Part shown: in pieces, positions 36,440 through 47,382 of the stretch
Numbering within the stretch: the first letter of the stretch is position 1
Layout of the letters: each line of letters opens with the position of its first letter
Assembly: GCA_963693315.1 (NCBI GenBank)
Contig: OY856186.1
Location: forward strand, 306,420,661-306,484,660
From: Diogma glabrata
Lineage: Eukaryota; Arthropoda; Insecta; Diptera; Cylindrotomidae
Length of the DNA: 64,000 bases
Direction: 5' to 3'
Notes under the pieces: generated by a model
Database searches by the model: none
What the model was told of the DNA's origin: nothing
What the model saw: the letters and a program-made list of their open reading frames with translations, nothing else
Program-made: the position numbers and the translations under genes

Positions 36440-36690
36440 TGAATGCTAAACATATGCTTTGTTATCTAAAGTCAATAGCAGTCGCTTTAGATAGAGCTCA
36501 AATAGAGAAAATGACTATTGCCGTTGTAGTAGATATTTAGCATAAACTTGAAGCAGATCTTAAACCAGAACAACTTGTAGAAGTTAAGAAACTTTTTATC
36601 GAAGGAGAGACATGGTTTTGAATGCACCTCAACACCTAGCTAATTTATGCTTGACCATCGATTTATAGGTAAACGATTGAACAAAGAGAA
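36440..36690 (+). pseudogene. hAT transposase fragment, degenerate
   Basis: Reading across stops and frameshifts, peptides such as YLKSIAVALDRAQ, HKLEADL, NAPQHLANLCLDHRFIGKRL resemble the region of BED-type hAT transposases around 'ALD.aQ' and 'laN..dp...G..L'. At least two stops and one frame change. Recognition is from memory of the family. Confidence 0.5.
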
Positions 36691-36859
36691 GAAGCATATA
36701 CTTCATTATTTAAATATAATTATTTCATTCAGACTTTATTCCATTTGTAATGGCGCTTTTAACTGAATCTACACCATTTCCAAAATATGTATTTCAATTT
36801 CAGTTTAGAAATACACCACCAGTGGTGTGGTGGAATGCAATGACTATCCAAGTAGAGTT

Positions 36860-37870
36860 TTCCTGGCCCATTAATTTGTAACGGCACTTGGCTTTTGTTA
36901 TTGTGCCAGGCCAGTACTATCGAGCCATTCATCTACCGATCTATGGTTAACAGAAAATAACCAGTATTTAGTTACCTCTGAATGGCTAAATACCGGCCCA
37001 TGAATACTTAGCTATTGTTATTGGGCCATTACTGGAACCATGAATCGACCAATCTACGGTTTATATAGAAATTAATCAGTAAAGGTTATTTTAAATGGCA
37101 CGTTAATGGTTAGCATTAATTGGCTATTGTTATTGGGCCAGCACTGAAATACGAACTGGCCGATCTAGGTCATTTGGTTAAATTTCACTACATTAGAAAT
37201 ATAGTTTAATTATCGTATCTCTGTTGAATGACTATGATAATAAAGTAAAGGTTGGTATAAGTTTTAAATTTTTTTCTTTAGGCATTTTTACTTTATTTTA
37301 ATTATTTTGTATTTAATTTATGTAAATTTACAAATGATAATATTTTATATATTTTTATTGGACTTGTCATGGTTGACAGTACTCGGCCATTACTTCAATA
37401 CTGGTCATCATTATTGGTCTGTTACTGGGCCAGCTGTACAACCCTGTATGGGGTATTGCTGTTTTTTTCTCTGACAAATGAATGGGAGCCATTTATTGTA
37501 CGAAGTTATCAACATGAAAAATTATGTTAATGGCTGAGTCATAGTTGCAAGTACTATGAGTCATGCTTGCCAGCACCCGGCCATTGTTGAACTACTGTCC
37601 GCCAGTAATTGACCATTACTGGACCAGTACCCGACCATTGCTGAATTACTGGCCGCCAGTAATTGACTATTACTGGACTAGTTGTATAACCTTGTATGGG
37701 CCATTGGTGGCTTGTATCTCTGGCCCTTTAATGGCAGTCATTTATTGTTCGAGTTATCATCGAGTAACATTTTGTTTATGGTCCAGTTATGGTTGCCAGG
37801 ACTCGACCATTGCTGCAATACTGGTCGCCAGTAATGAACCATTACTGGACCAGTTGTACAACCTTATGTG
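36860..37870. repeat. Imperfect GGCCATTACTGGACCAG-type repeats in the hAT element
   Basis: Variants of GGCCATTGTTATTGGGCCAG, GGCCGCCAGTAATTGA and CATTACTGGACCAGTTGTA recur irregularly. ORF 37563-37964 across them is an artefact of the repeats. Confidence 0.7.
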
Positions 37871-40359
37871 GATATTGATGATGCAATTTGGTCAAATAAA
37901 CAAGACAAAGCGAACAAGCGTATTCGTCATTTGGACTCGTGCAATCGAAGATATAGACGAATAGGCTTGATAAATTGCCTATAAACTAAATGGGAGCTGT
38001 CATATTTGAATCTAGTTTATAGGCAAAGAGGTAAGAAACGAGGAAGTGATGGGTTGCACTGCATACACCATATATTGTATAATATTTAAGATAAACAACT
38101 TATTCAAAAATAAATATCAGAACTTGATATATATCGGATATATATCTGATATATATCGGATATTTTGATATTTATATAAATATCATGATATTTGCCAACC
38201 TTGGTATTTACTCTATTCAAGAAAATTATGCTAGCTTTTAATGCACTAAGTATGTACGGCTTGCTTGTACAAAATAAATTTAATTTGATATATTTATTAA
38301 TCCGGTTATACGTTAATTTACTAACAGAACCATGTACACTATACAAAAATTAATCTAGTTTTTAATATATTAAAAATGTACGTTTTGCTTGTACAAAAAC
38401 AATTAATTTGAATTATTTATTAATTTGGTTATACTTTAAGTTACTACAGTTATTCTTATTTTTATTACTTAACAACACAAACATGTATATATTTTTTTCT
38501 TTATTCTTGGTTCCTTTCCTTTTTTTTTTATTAATTAAGTATTTTACTATCTGAACAAACAAAAACTATTGAATCAGGCTTAGCGGAAAAAAGGAGGAAT
38601 ACAAATACCGTTAGTATTCTCATGGTCGATTTTCACTACCACTTATTCCGAGTCTTGCACGTCTCACCGGGATATCAATCAACTTGGTTTAAGGTGTCAG
38701 ACCTTATTGTTACATTATCAACCGTTTTTAACGTAAAAACAAAAATTAAATGCGAAGGTCTTATCACACGGTTTATACACAAACTCCAAGGATCACATTT
38801 AAATATTTAAATAAATTAAAATATAATGTCACACACACGAGTATATCACAGAAAAGAATATAAAATAAAACAATTATAGTCACTTACGACGTTTTAATTT
38901 AATTATAATTCTATCGAAAGTAATAGTTATAATCAGGTAAATAACTCACGATCATATTTACTTCTTTGATTTGTTTATCTTTAGGCGACCGTAGATATCC
39001 TGCAGTTGATTTAATACATGCATCCCATGGTCAGACTTTTCTTACACCTATTTGCATGCGGGCCAAAAAACTTGATTTTCCTCAGAAAGAAGATATGAAA
39101 AAAAATTATCGACAATGACCTTGTATCATTTAACAGGTAACACGAAAGCGCTACAACTGGTTTTTTTCACGTCCGGCCCAAGCTAAATATCCCATATATT
39201 TCTCACACATTCTCACGGTAAATCCGACTTGTTATATACAGTCCATTTCCTTGATATTATTCCCCTTTAACACAAAAAAAGAAACACCACACTATATGTA
39301 AAAATTAGGTTGGAGAATATATATCGTTTCCCGTGGTTTATTGACGTTCAAGAATTTTCCATCCAAATCAAAAAAAGTGGTTTTTTACTTTTGTTGCACT
39401 AACCTAACACTGATTGAATAAATATCATCTTACTTGGGCGTTGATCGTAGTTACCTGGTTGTTTAATTTGCCATCGAAATCCAAATTTTTCCGCTAACAT
39501 CTAGGTTGTAAGTCCGCCATATCAACAAACAGCAAAAGTCCAAACGTCAACACACAAAAGACGTCAAAAGAAAATCCAACAAGATCCAATGAACTAATTC
39601 GATCGTATGGAATGAAAATATCTTATAACTGAGAGAAAAAGGCTAGGTTACACCTAGTATATATAACAAACTTCAATGCCGAACATGGTAATAAAACTTT
39701 TCGGAATTTAGAAAAAAGGATGGATTACCCCCAGTAAGAAAATACGTATTGCTAATCTGTAAATGGGAAATTATTTTTTTTGAATAATGAAAGAAATTAT
39801 TTGAAAAAAAAACATTTGGATGAATCAAATAATTACATAACCTGAGCACGGATTAAAGAAAATAAACACCCGACTTTATGAAAATTACGTATTACCAAAA
39901 ATAGTAGACTTAAATGTTTTACAGTAGAATCTATAAGAATTAATAAGAACAACAATATAAAAATAGTAACGTTTCGCAGACCATTTCAGTGCTGATGGCA
40001 AGATATAATTTCAGATTATTGCGACGATTGGACAAATATGCACAGCCGTTTGAGGTTTGAGAACTTCGTTGTTTAATTACGGTTAGTGTTTAGAGAATTC
40101 AAATTCAAGCAGTATGGCAAAGTAATGCGAATGGAAACTTAATATTAGGGGGTAGCAAAATAAAATATTATGGTTAATGGTGTTGTTAAAAAAAACTATG
40201 TGTAACGGAAACTATAGGAAAATAAAACTATAGATTGTGGACAAATGAGAAACTATTATGAACTACGTGTGGCAAGCAAAATTGTGAATTATGAAAAAAA
40301 CAGGCACTATATAAAAAAACTCTACGGCACCACACTGTCATACTCCAGGCTACATTACA

Positions 40360-40461
40360 ATCACCGCAACACAATAAAGCATAATTCAATTAATTCGACT
40401 CATGGAAAAATGACAGAATGCCAGTCACCATCGGTTAATAGAAAAATATGATGTAAGAGAC
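40360..40461 (-). repeat. Old LTR remnant, part between element 3 and the RTE insertion
   Basis: Contiguous with 8180-8342 before element 3 inserted, and with 42410 onward before the RTE inserted. Begins with the ATCA duplication and ends with GATGTAAGAGAC (40450-40461). Confidence 0.45.
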
Positions 40462-42377
40462 CGGAATGCCGCCAATCCGTTGAACATAAACAAAAACTGC
40501 GAGAAAATTGGTTAACAAGGAACACCCGAAGCTCCCAAGCTGATTATCTATGCGCCAGGAAAGCCTCAGCAAAACTTCTACGTAAAAAGAAACGCGAACA
40601 CATGAAGAGCTGCATTGAAGACATCAACCAACATGCGGCCAGCGGAAATTCAAAAGAGTGCTTTGCCAATGCACGGAATCTGACAAAAGATTTCCACCCA
40701 AGATCTACAGCCATTAAAAATGAAAATAATGAACTTACAACAAGTGAACGTGATGTGCTGGCAGTGTGGCGATCCCACTTCCAAAACATATTGAATAGGA
40801 CGAATGAAGTTCATCCTATTCGAGCAATTGCTCCATCAACTGAGGAGATTTTTGTCCCTTACCCAGCAATAGAGGAAGTGGAAGCTGCACTTAAAAAACT
40901 GAAAAATGGCAAATCACCAGGTTTCGATGGTATTCCCGCAGAACTTTTGAAAAATGGAGGAGCAGCTCTGGTCTCACGTATATACGATCTGATTCTTGCA
41001 ATCTGGGACCAAGAAGAACTACCTGCTGAATGGAAAACAGCTCTCATTGTTCCGCTACATAAGAAAGGTGACCGTCTAAAGTGTGCGAATTATCGTGGCA
41101 TCGCACTGTTGAACACAGCATATAAAATACTAGCTAATGTCGTACTTGCTCGACTCATCCCGTTCGCCGAATCTATCATCGGTGACTATCAGTGTGGTTT
41201 TCGTCCCAACCGCTCAACCACAGATCAATGTTTTACATTAAGGATGATTCTGGAAAAATGTTGGGAGTACAACATAAGCATTCACCAGCTCTACGTTGAT
41301 TTCAGGCAAGCATATGATAGTATCATCCGCGACAACCTCTGGTCCGCACTCATATGCCTTGGTATCCCAGAGAAACTTGTTTCTCTGTGCAAACTCACAA
41401 CATCGGGATCAAATTGTAGAATAGTAATCGAAGGGTCAGTTTCTGATCCTTTCGATATAACATCAGGTGTTCGACAAGGTGACGCACTCGCGCCTGTACT
41501 GTTTAATTTGGCGCTGGAGTACGCGATAAGAAAAAGCCGAATTGAGACGCAAAACTGCATATATAATAAATCTAGTCAAGTTCTTGGCTACGCAGATGAT
41601 ATTGTGCTTCTCGGACGTAGAACGAGCGATATTAAAGATAGTCTCTCTCAGCTTGAAAGAAATGCTAAACGACTTGGATTATGCATCAACACCGGCAAAA
41701 CTAAAGTGTTAACAACATCTAAGAACATACCTCTCGGAAATCTGGATACTGGCGACTACGAAGTGGAACGCGTGGAAAACTTCAAATACCTCGGGTCTGT
41801 AATAACATCGTCAAATGATATGCAGGCAGATATCAAAGCCCGTGTCTATGCCGCATACAGAGTTTTCTACGCATACTCAAAACTTCTGCGATCAAAACAT
41901 CTTTCGCGGTCGTGTAAACTCACACTTTACAAAGCATTAATTCGACCTGTGCTTACATTTGGAAGTGAAAGCTGGACACTGACTTCCTCCGATTGTAGAA
42001 TCTTATCAACATTCGAGAGGAAGGTCATACGAACAATTTATGGTCCATGTAAAGTTGCTGAAAATCAGTATAGAATCCGAATGAATCACGAAATCAGACA
42101 GCTTCTTGGAGGCTGCGATGTAATCGGATTCATTAAATCTAACCGGATCAGATGGTTTGGTCATGTAGAAAGGGCTCCATTAGATAGAATGATAAAAAAA
42201 GCGTCCCAACAACAACCAGCTGGTGTTCGTCGAAGAGGAAGACCTAGACAACGCTGGCGTGATGACATCATCCAAGACCTTCGTGATATAGGATAACGAA
42301 ACTGGGGTCAACTGGTCATGGAACGAGATGATTGGAAGCTTATTGCACAGACGGCAAAATCCCTTCATGGGATGTAA
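40462..42377 (+). pseudogene. RTE-type reverse transcriptase with one internal stop
   Basis: The frame is open from the truncation point through an ATG at 40602 to a TAA at 42294-42296, and continues in the same frame for 26 more codons to a TAA at 42375-42377. The first stop thus looks like a late nonsense mutation inside the family's C-terminus (continuing RNWGQLVMERDDWK). RT motifs: KNGKSPGFDGIPAELL, LLNTAYKIL, FRPNRSTTDQ, VDFRQAYDS, GVRQGDALAP, LGYADDIVLL, FKYLGSVI, then the usual RTE tail RIRWFGHVERAPLDR and RRGRPRQRWRDD. No endonuclease. Otherwise undamaged, so the insertion is probably young. Confidence 0.9.
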
Positions 42378-42397
42378 ACGCCAGAGAGAGAGAGAGA
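40462..42397 (+). mobile_element. RTE-clade LINE, 5'-truncated, with 12-bp duplication
   Basis: Flanked by GATGTAAGAGAC at 40450-40461 and 42398-42409. The element starts inside the coding sequence, so the endonuclease domain is missing. The 3' untranslated part is only about 20 bases and ends in an AG repeat directly at the duplication, like the short simple-repeat tails of RTE elements. Confidence 0.88.
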
Positions 42398-43195
42398 GAT
42401 GTAAGAGACATCAGAGCCGTCAAACAAACGAATGATAACAACATGTAATAGAAATAAGAGGAAAACAATTGTACAGTCGTTCATTATATAGCCGTTTTGA
42501 CTTCGAAACATTCGAATAAGGGTTCCAGATGTAAGGAAATTAATTATGTAAATCAATGTTAGGATCTTTTTTCGATAAAACGAAACGGGTGGTTACTTTG
42601 TAATACTGACCATTGCAAAAAAAAACAATTTTGCGAAACAAATCATTTCTGACACATTAATAATGATTATCAATGAATTAAAATGAATCAAACGCAAGTT
42701 CAATCGATTTTAGGATGTTTAGGTATTACAAAACATCAACTCACAACAGTATTACAGTGAAATTCAGATCCATATCGGAAAGACAATTTGATAAAAATAC
42801 CCATACAGAAAATCGAATGCATAACAAATTGTAGGATATCAATTCTTTTCATTGTGACGGTTGGACAAATACACACAGCTGTTTTGAGGTTTGAAAACTT
42901 CGTTGTTCAATTACGGTTAGTGTTTAGAGAATTCAAATTCAAGTAGTATGATGAAATAAGGCGGATGGCAATGTAGTATGAGTCAATTTTAGGGGGTTGC
43001 AAAATTAAATAGTAATGTTTATATAGATAAATAATGAAAAAAACTATGGGTTACGGAGACTATGAGAAAATATGACTATTGATGGTGGATGGATGAGAAA
43101 CTATTACGAGCTACACAGGTTAATACAAATGACAACTAATGAATCTGAGACTATAATACACTACGTTCAGGCGTCGTCCCAGGCTATTCATTACA
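42398..43195 (-). repeat. Old, diverged LTR end of the copy A/3 type
   Basis: About 42560-43195 aligns with 7440-8179 and 22900-23568, including TTTGAGGTTTGA, GTTAGTGTTTAGAGAATTC and the end CATTACA at 43195. It is more diverged than the element 3 LTRs are from each other. Where this LTR began is not resolved. Confidence 0.65.
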
Positions 43196-43479
43196 AATTG
43201 TTGTAATCATAACTTAAATTTTGCCACATGGTTAAATTAAATTTATAACAACAATATTTGTTTCTTTCAATTTCCAAATTTATACTGCCCTTATGTTACG
43301 AACTTTTCGTTTTTATAACATATTTTTAGATTTTCTGTTTCCCTTTCCATAAACAAATCAAGTTAAAAAAAATCATGTATTCAAACATGTTTATTGTAAT
43401 CGAAATTAAATGACGTATATGTGTTATTATAGTTTTCCATATTATTCACTGTTTGTGTGCTTTTGTCACTTTTGAATTA
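43196..43479. other. No feature recognised
   Basis: AT-rich sequence without a convincing ORF or repeat. Confidence 0.5.
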
Positions 43480-43680
43480 AAATGCAATAATTAAAAATAT
43501 ACTTTTTACTGCTTATTTTTAATTTTATTTATTAATAATAATATAAGCTTCCTTATAGTAACAATTTGGACTTCCTTATAGTAACAATCCAAATTGTTAC
43601 TATAAGGAAGCTTATATTATTATTAATAAAATAAAATTAAAAATAAACAGTAAAAAGTATATTTTTAAATATTGCATTTT
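43480..43680. repeat. Long perfect-type hairpin (fold-back MITE)
   Basis: A ~91-base arm (43480-43570) is followed by a 17-base loop and its inverted copy (about 43588-43680), with only a few mismatches. The loop repeats CTTCCTTATAGTAACAA from the arm. No clear duplication at the ends. Could be a MITE or a palindromic fold-back; replication slippage is another possibility. Confidence 0.8.
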
Positions 43681-44369
43681 TAAATGACGTAACAAAATCT
43701 CAACAGTAGTACAAAAAAATGTAACTACGGTTATCATAATTTAAGAAAAATAACAAAACTATTATTAAGTTCGAAAACTATTATTTTCAGAGTAAAGATT
43801 AACATAGTCTGCCGTAACAAAACCAGAAGAAACGAAGACAATGATGGAGGCTACATCACTATCTGCTGTTTATTCTGGAAGAAAGGACTATGACAATCGC
43901 CAATCACGACTCTCTACAAAAATTGTTTTGATTATATAAATTGTAAATGATGAAACAAACCGAAGAAAACAGAAAACCTGATATAGCAACCTTGGAAAAA
44001 TAAGGCACTGGAATAAAACTCTCAATCCACCGATGTTCCATTAACCTTAAACGGGATAAAAAAATCTATATTTTTAAAAAATATTCTTTTATTTAAATAG
44101 ATAATTTAAAAATAAATTAATTGTAATTTATAAATTTTTTTTAAGACGCAGTTTGTACAAATGAGCTAATCGAATTGAGAATAGTCGGCTTCCACATTCC
44201 TTTCTTATTTGTTGCAGGAATTCTTGCATTTGGTCTCGTAGCGTAGTGAATTAATTTGAACAGTTTTAATTGTCGTAACTCTGTAAAAATTTAAATGAAA
44301 AAATTAAATTAAATTACTATTGAAGTGAATCAGATAAATAAATTAAAGTTTGCTGAAATAAGTGACTTC
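43681..44369. other. No feature recognised
   Basis: AT-rich sequence, no convincing ORF. Confidence 0.45.
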
Positions 44370-44990
44370 TATTGAGGGAAAAATCAATCCACTGCACCAA
44401 TGCGTGTCGTAAGAGGCGACTGAAATGGGGAGTTGTAGCGTGGCTAACCTAATTTCATCATAGGGCCACCTGTGGAGTTGGGGTCCCCTTCAGCGAAAAA
44501 ATCAGCCCACCGCACTCATGCGTGTCGTAAGAGGTGATTGTCCTCGTCCCGTAAAAAACAATTGTTAATAAAAGACAACATAAACTTCGGAATGGAACGT
44601 CTTTCTGGCTTAGACCTCCCATGCTATTGTACCTGGACAATCTGTTTGAATCAAACGTGGAACGTGAGAACACTGTTCCAATCCGGGAGCCTCCAGAATC
44701 TAATTGGGCAGGCAACAGAATACCAGATAGATTTTTTTTTATGGATGCGATGAATGTTTCGGTATTGAGACAGCTATCCGCCTAAACGAACAACACTCTC
44801 GGTTCCCCATGAGCTCCATGCAGGAGTCATGCAACCATGATAAAAATTAAATTTAAAAAAAAACAAAGAACAAAATTAAAAAGAGAAAAAAACAATAACT
44901 AGAAAATAAAGAATAATAATAATAATAATTTAAAAAAAAAATTAAGTATAAGAAAAAAACAACAAAAAACAAATGGATATGTGATAAGGG
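44370..44990 (+). mobile_element. RTE-type LINE 5' fragment followed by an A-rich tail
   Basis: Two tandem copies of a block containing ATGCGTGTCGTAAGAGG (about 44402 and 44519), a phrase I associate with insect RTE 5' ends. At 44650-44745 the plus strand encodes TWNVRTLFQSGSLQNLIGQA, the start of the RTE endonuclease domain, which breaks off. An A-rich stretch (about 44840-44950) follows, so this may be a SINE-like or internally deleted copy. Confidence 0.6.
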
Positions 44991-45400
44991 AAATAAAATA
45001 CTTAAGGGAATGATTACCCTGTACGATATCAAAACGGTAGGAAGGAAACAGGAGGAATAGGATAACAGTGTAGACTTAAAAACAACTGCCGAAAGGAATG
45101 GTTACCTTGTGTGCCTGAGGGACAGTAGGTAGGTTTATACCGCTCTTGCCCTGTTTGCGTTAGTTCGACGACTAACGACGACGTCAGTTGTGTGAAATTG
45201 TGCTGAGTAGTTTTTAATACTGCAGCGGGTGGTCACCCTCACTCTCGTTATTTTGCTCTTCTGGCCGTCAATTTAGAATTAGTTGTATTATTTCGGGTTA
45301 GGTTTTTCCTTTAGTTAGTTGTATGGCTTCATTAATTTTGGGAGTTCAAAGAGCACAAAGAAGTTTTTACTTTTTGGACGGTAAAAACTTCTCCTAGTAT
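44991..45400. other. No feature recognised
   Basis: Moderately GC-richer stretch (about 45050-45270) with no ORF and no match to other parts of the window. Confidence 0.4.
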
Positions 45401-46440
45401 CTAAAAATACAATGGGGTATAAAAAAAGGCATCGCAGAAGTCCTTGTATTTCTGGGACTTGATTAAGGCTGGGAGGAGCTTGACAAGGACCGAACGGGCT
45501 GGCGGCTTATTGTTGTCTCTGCTAAGTTCCTTAATGGTACATAAAGCTGAAGTGTGTTTTGAAAGTTGTAAAATCAGTGGCAAAAAAGATCTTTTTTGAA
45601 TCATTTCACCAGAAACCCGTATACTTATAAACATACCATAACTACACTCAACTTTTCATGATCTAAGACTGCCTTGCAAAAGATGAATTGAAAAGGACTG
45701 TACTGAATTATTTATTTTGGACTTTATTTAACTAGTATAAAAGGATCAAGTTAATGCACAATCAAATTAATGCATTCAACTATATATTATGTACCGTTAT
45801 AGTGTAATTGTGATCAAAACTTGTTTACCTGTGTCAGTTGGCATATCGTTCAAATCCTTTAGACTTTGCTTATCTTTAATTAGTTTGCGTAGCACTGGTA
45901 CCACAACTTCCAAAAAATGTTTTGTCTTCTCGAAAAGTTTGTTATGATTATTCGGAGAGTCTTTTAAAATTTAAATCAATCTGTAGAAAAAAAAAAGAAT
46001 CTGTAATTCCAAAACAGTTTTAAAATGCCTTCAACTTCAAACTTACCAAAATGCTGGCATTACCATTTCTATAAAGTGCCCAGTCATTAAAAAATGTTTT
46101 AAAGATTTGTCCTTTGCTTTCTTTAAACTCCCTTAGACGACCCTCACAACTCCGTATTCAACAACTTTCTATAGTCAGCCACGGCTCTTGAATGACAGGT
46201 AAGGTTAGTTTCAGCTCTTGAAATTTTTTTTCATCATATTCAGTAAGATCAACCGTCGAAGAACCTAATATTAAAAATAATATAAAAACGAAGTTTAGTG
46301 CGATGCATTTATCTAAAGCAATGTAAGAAGTTTTACCAAACAATTGTAATCCTGAAGTTAATGGAGTATCCAATCGAATTTTTTTTGGTGTAATCAAGCA
46401 ACCTGCACCTCTTAATTTGTCCGAAGAATTTTTATACAAA
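45401..46440 (-). pseudogene. Spliced gene remnant of an unidentified family
   Basis: Read from right to left there are exon-like segments. 46439-46340 (ending QLFG with GTAAAA donor). About 46262-46055 after a TTTTTAATATTAG acceptor, containing LPVIQEPWLTIESC, an in-frame TGA, then a stretch ending NASIL before GTAAGT. About 45982-45835 after CTACAG, starting IDLNFKRL, with a one-base frameshift, then a helical stretch ending MPTDT before a GTAAAC donor. About 45634-45401 with RSFLPLILQLSK. The pattern of a 'PW..v' segment, 'LI.l.F' and an 'FL.LP' segment reminds me of an uncharacterised insect family often found near zinc fingers, but I cannot name it. One stop and one frameshift mark it as a pseudogene. 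No promoter or start identified. Confidence 0.35.
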
Positions 46441-46613
46441 TTGTATAATTTCCCCTTTTTTTTATTTTATTAATTAGTTGGACATGTTTAGCACACTAAA
46501 TATGAAATATTCATTTCAGAGAGTCTAACTCTCTGAATATCCGAAGATACCATGTCAACTATAAAGGAAGGAGATGAGGAAAATGGAAGGAATGGGGATA
46601 TAGGGATAACTAA

Positions 46614-47382
46614 CTATACTAATTGTTTTAAATGATTATGGACATTTTCTTTAAATGCCTGAGGGGAAAATTCATCGGGAAATACAGAGGGAGGCATTGA
46701 GTTCCACAATTTGGCCACTCTATTAAAATAGTCGTTCTGAAAGGACACAGTTCTACAACTAGGTATTTGTACAACAAATGGATGGGACGCCTCGGCAGCT
46801 CTTGTTTGTCGATTATACTGCGCACACGATGGAAGGATATTTTGAATTTCCTTAGAGGAGAATTCGCTAAAGTTATATTTATAGTAGATTGATAGTCCCG
46901 CCACATTTCTTCTGTGCTGGAGTGAATCAAGCTGGTCCGTTAGTTCGGTATTACCAATCAACCGTATTGCTTTTCTCTGTACAGAGTCTAGACATTTTAT
47001 TGTTGACTGACAAGCACCTCCCCAAACATGACAGCAGTACTCCATACATGGACGAATAAAGGACTTGAAGATTAGCAAAATTTGCTCGGGATTGAAATAC
47101 TTTTTACATCGACTCAAGAATCCTAATTTTTGCATTGCAGATTTAGCGAGGTTGAACACATGTTTATTCCATTTCAGGTTATTTTGAATATCCACTCCAA
47201 GAAGTCTAACTGATTCAACCTCACGCAATTCCTCGTGGTTTATTTTAATAGCGAAATTTTTATGTCGCTCTATTCGTGAAAGACGGCATAATTTGGTTTT
47301 GGTTGGATTAAATGAAACAAGATTACGATCTCCCCATTCCATTATACGCTCCAGATCTTTGTTGATAGAATCAATTAGCAAC
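46614..47382 (-). pseudogene. C-terminal part of LINE reverse transcriptase
   Basis: About 256 codons from the gypsy-4 junction to the TAA at 46614. Motifs: WGDRNLVSFNPTKTK, VRLLGVDI, LKWNKHV, FIRPCMEYCCHVWGG, LDSVQRKAIRLIG and a final LWNSMPP stretch, the usual C-terminal part of Jockey-superfamily RTs. Its apparent first residues (MKLHNLTVQ) come from the gypsy-4 LTR and are not part of the gene. Exact clade uncertain. Confidence 0.85.

Larger units (their letters stand above)
36175..38203. mobile_element. hAT-type DNA transposon remnant, 8-bp duplication
   Basis: Ends CAAGGTTGGCA and TGCCAACCTTG, flanked by GTATTTAC at 36167-36174 and 38204-38211. The 8-bp duplication and this TIR style are typical of hAT. 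The other LTR shows the empty site (GTATTTACTCTA near 21410). The inner TIRs hold many GATATATATC palindromes. A decayed transposase piece lies at 36440-36690, and much of the remainder is GGCCATTACTGG-like repeats. Confidence 0.9.
8343..40359 (-). mobile_element. Ty3/gypsy LTR retrotransposon, element 3 (RING-Gag lineage), with three nested insertions
   Basis: Complete but interrupted element. 5' LTR 34316-40359, primer-binding site 34295-34312, leader 32289-34294, gag 30560-32288, pol 24458-27684, 3' LTR in two pieces (8343-8615 and 19825-23568). Flanked by a direct ATCA at 8339-8342 and 40360-40363. Without nested insertions the LTRs are about 4.01 kb each and look roughly 99% identical by eye, so the insertion is fairly young; yet gag and pol carry several frameshifts. 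Nested within it: element 1 (8616-19824), a long-TIR transposon (27701-30559) and a hAT element (36175-38203). Confidence 0.9.
34316..40359 (-). repeat. 5' LTR of element 3 (about 4.0 kb plus hAT insertion)
   Basis: TGTAATG...CATTACA. Aligns with the 3' LTR pieces, with scattered single-base differences of about 1% by eye. Interrupted by the hAT element at 36175-38203. Flanked on the right by the ATCA duplication. Confidence 0.9.

Noticed and set aside
44538..44753. 71-codon ORF as an independent gene
   Set aside because: Its C-terminal part is the start of an RTE endonuclease domain; the remainder is RTE 5' sequence.
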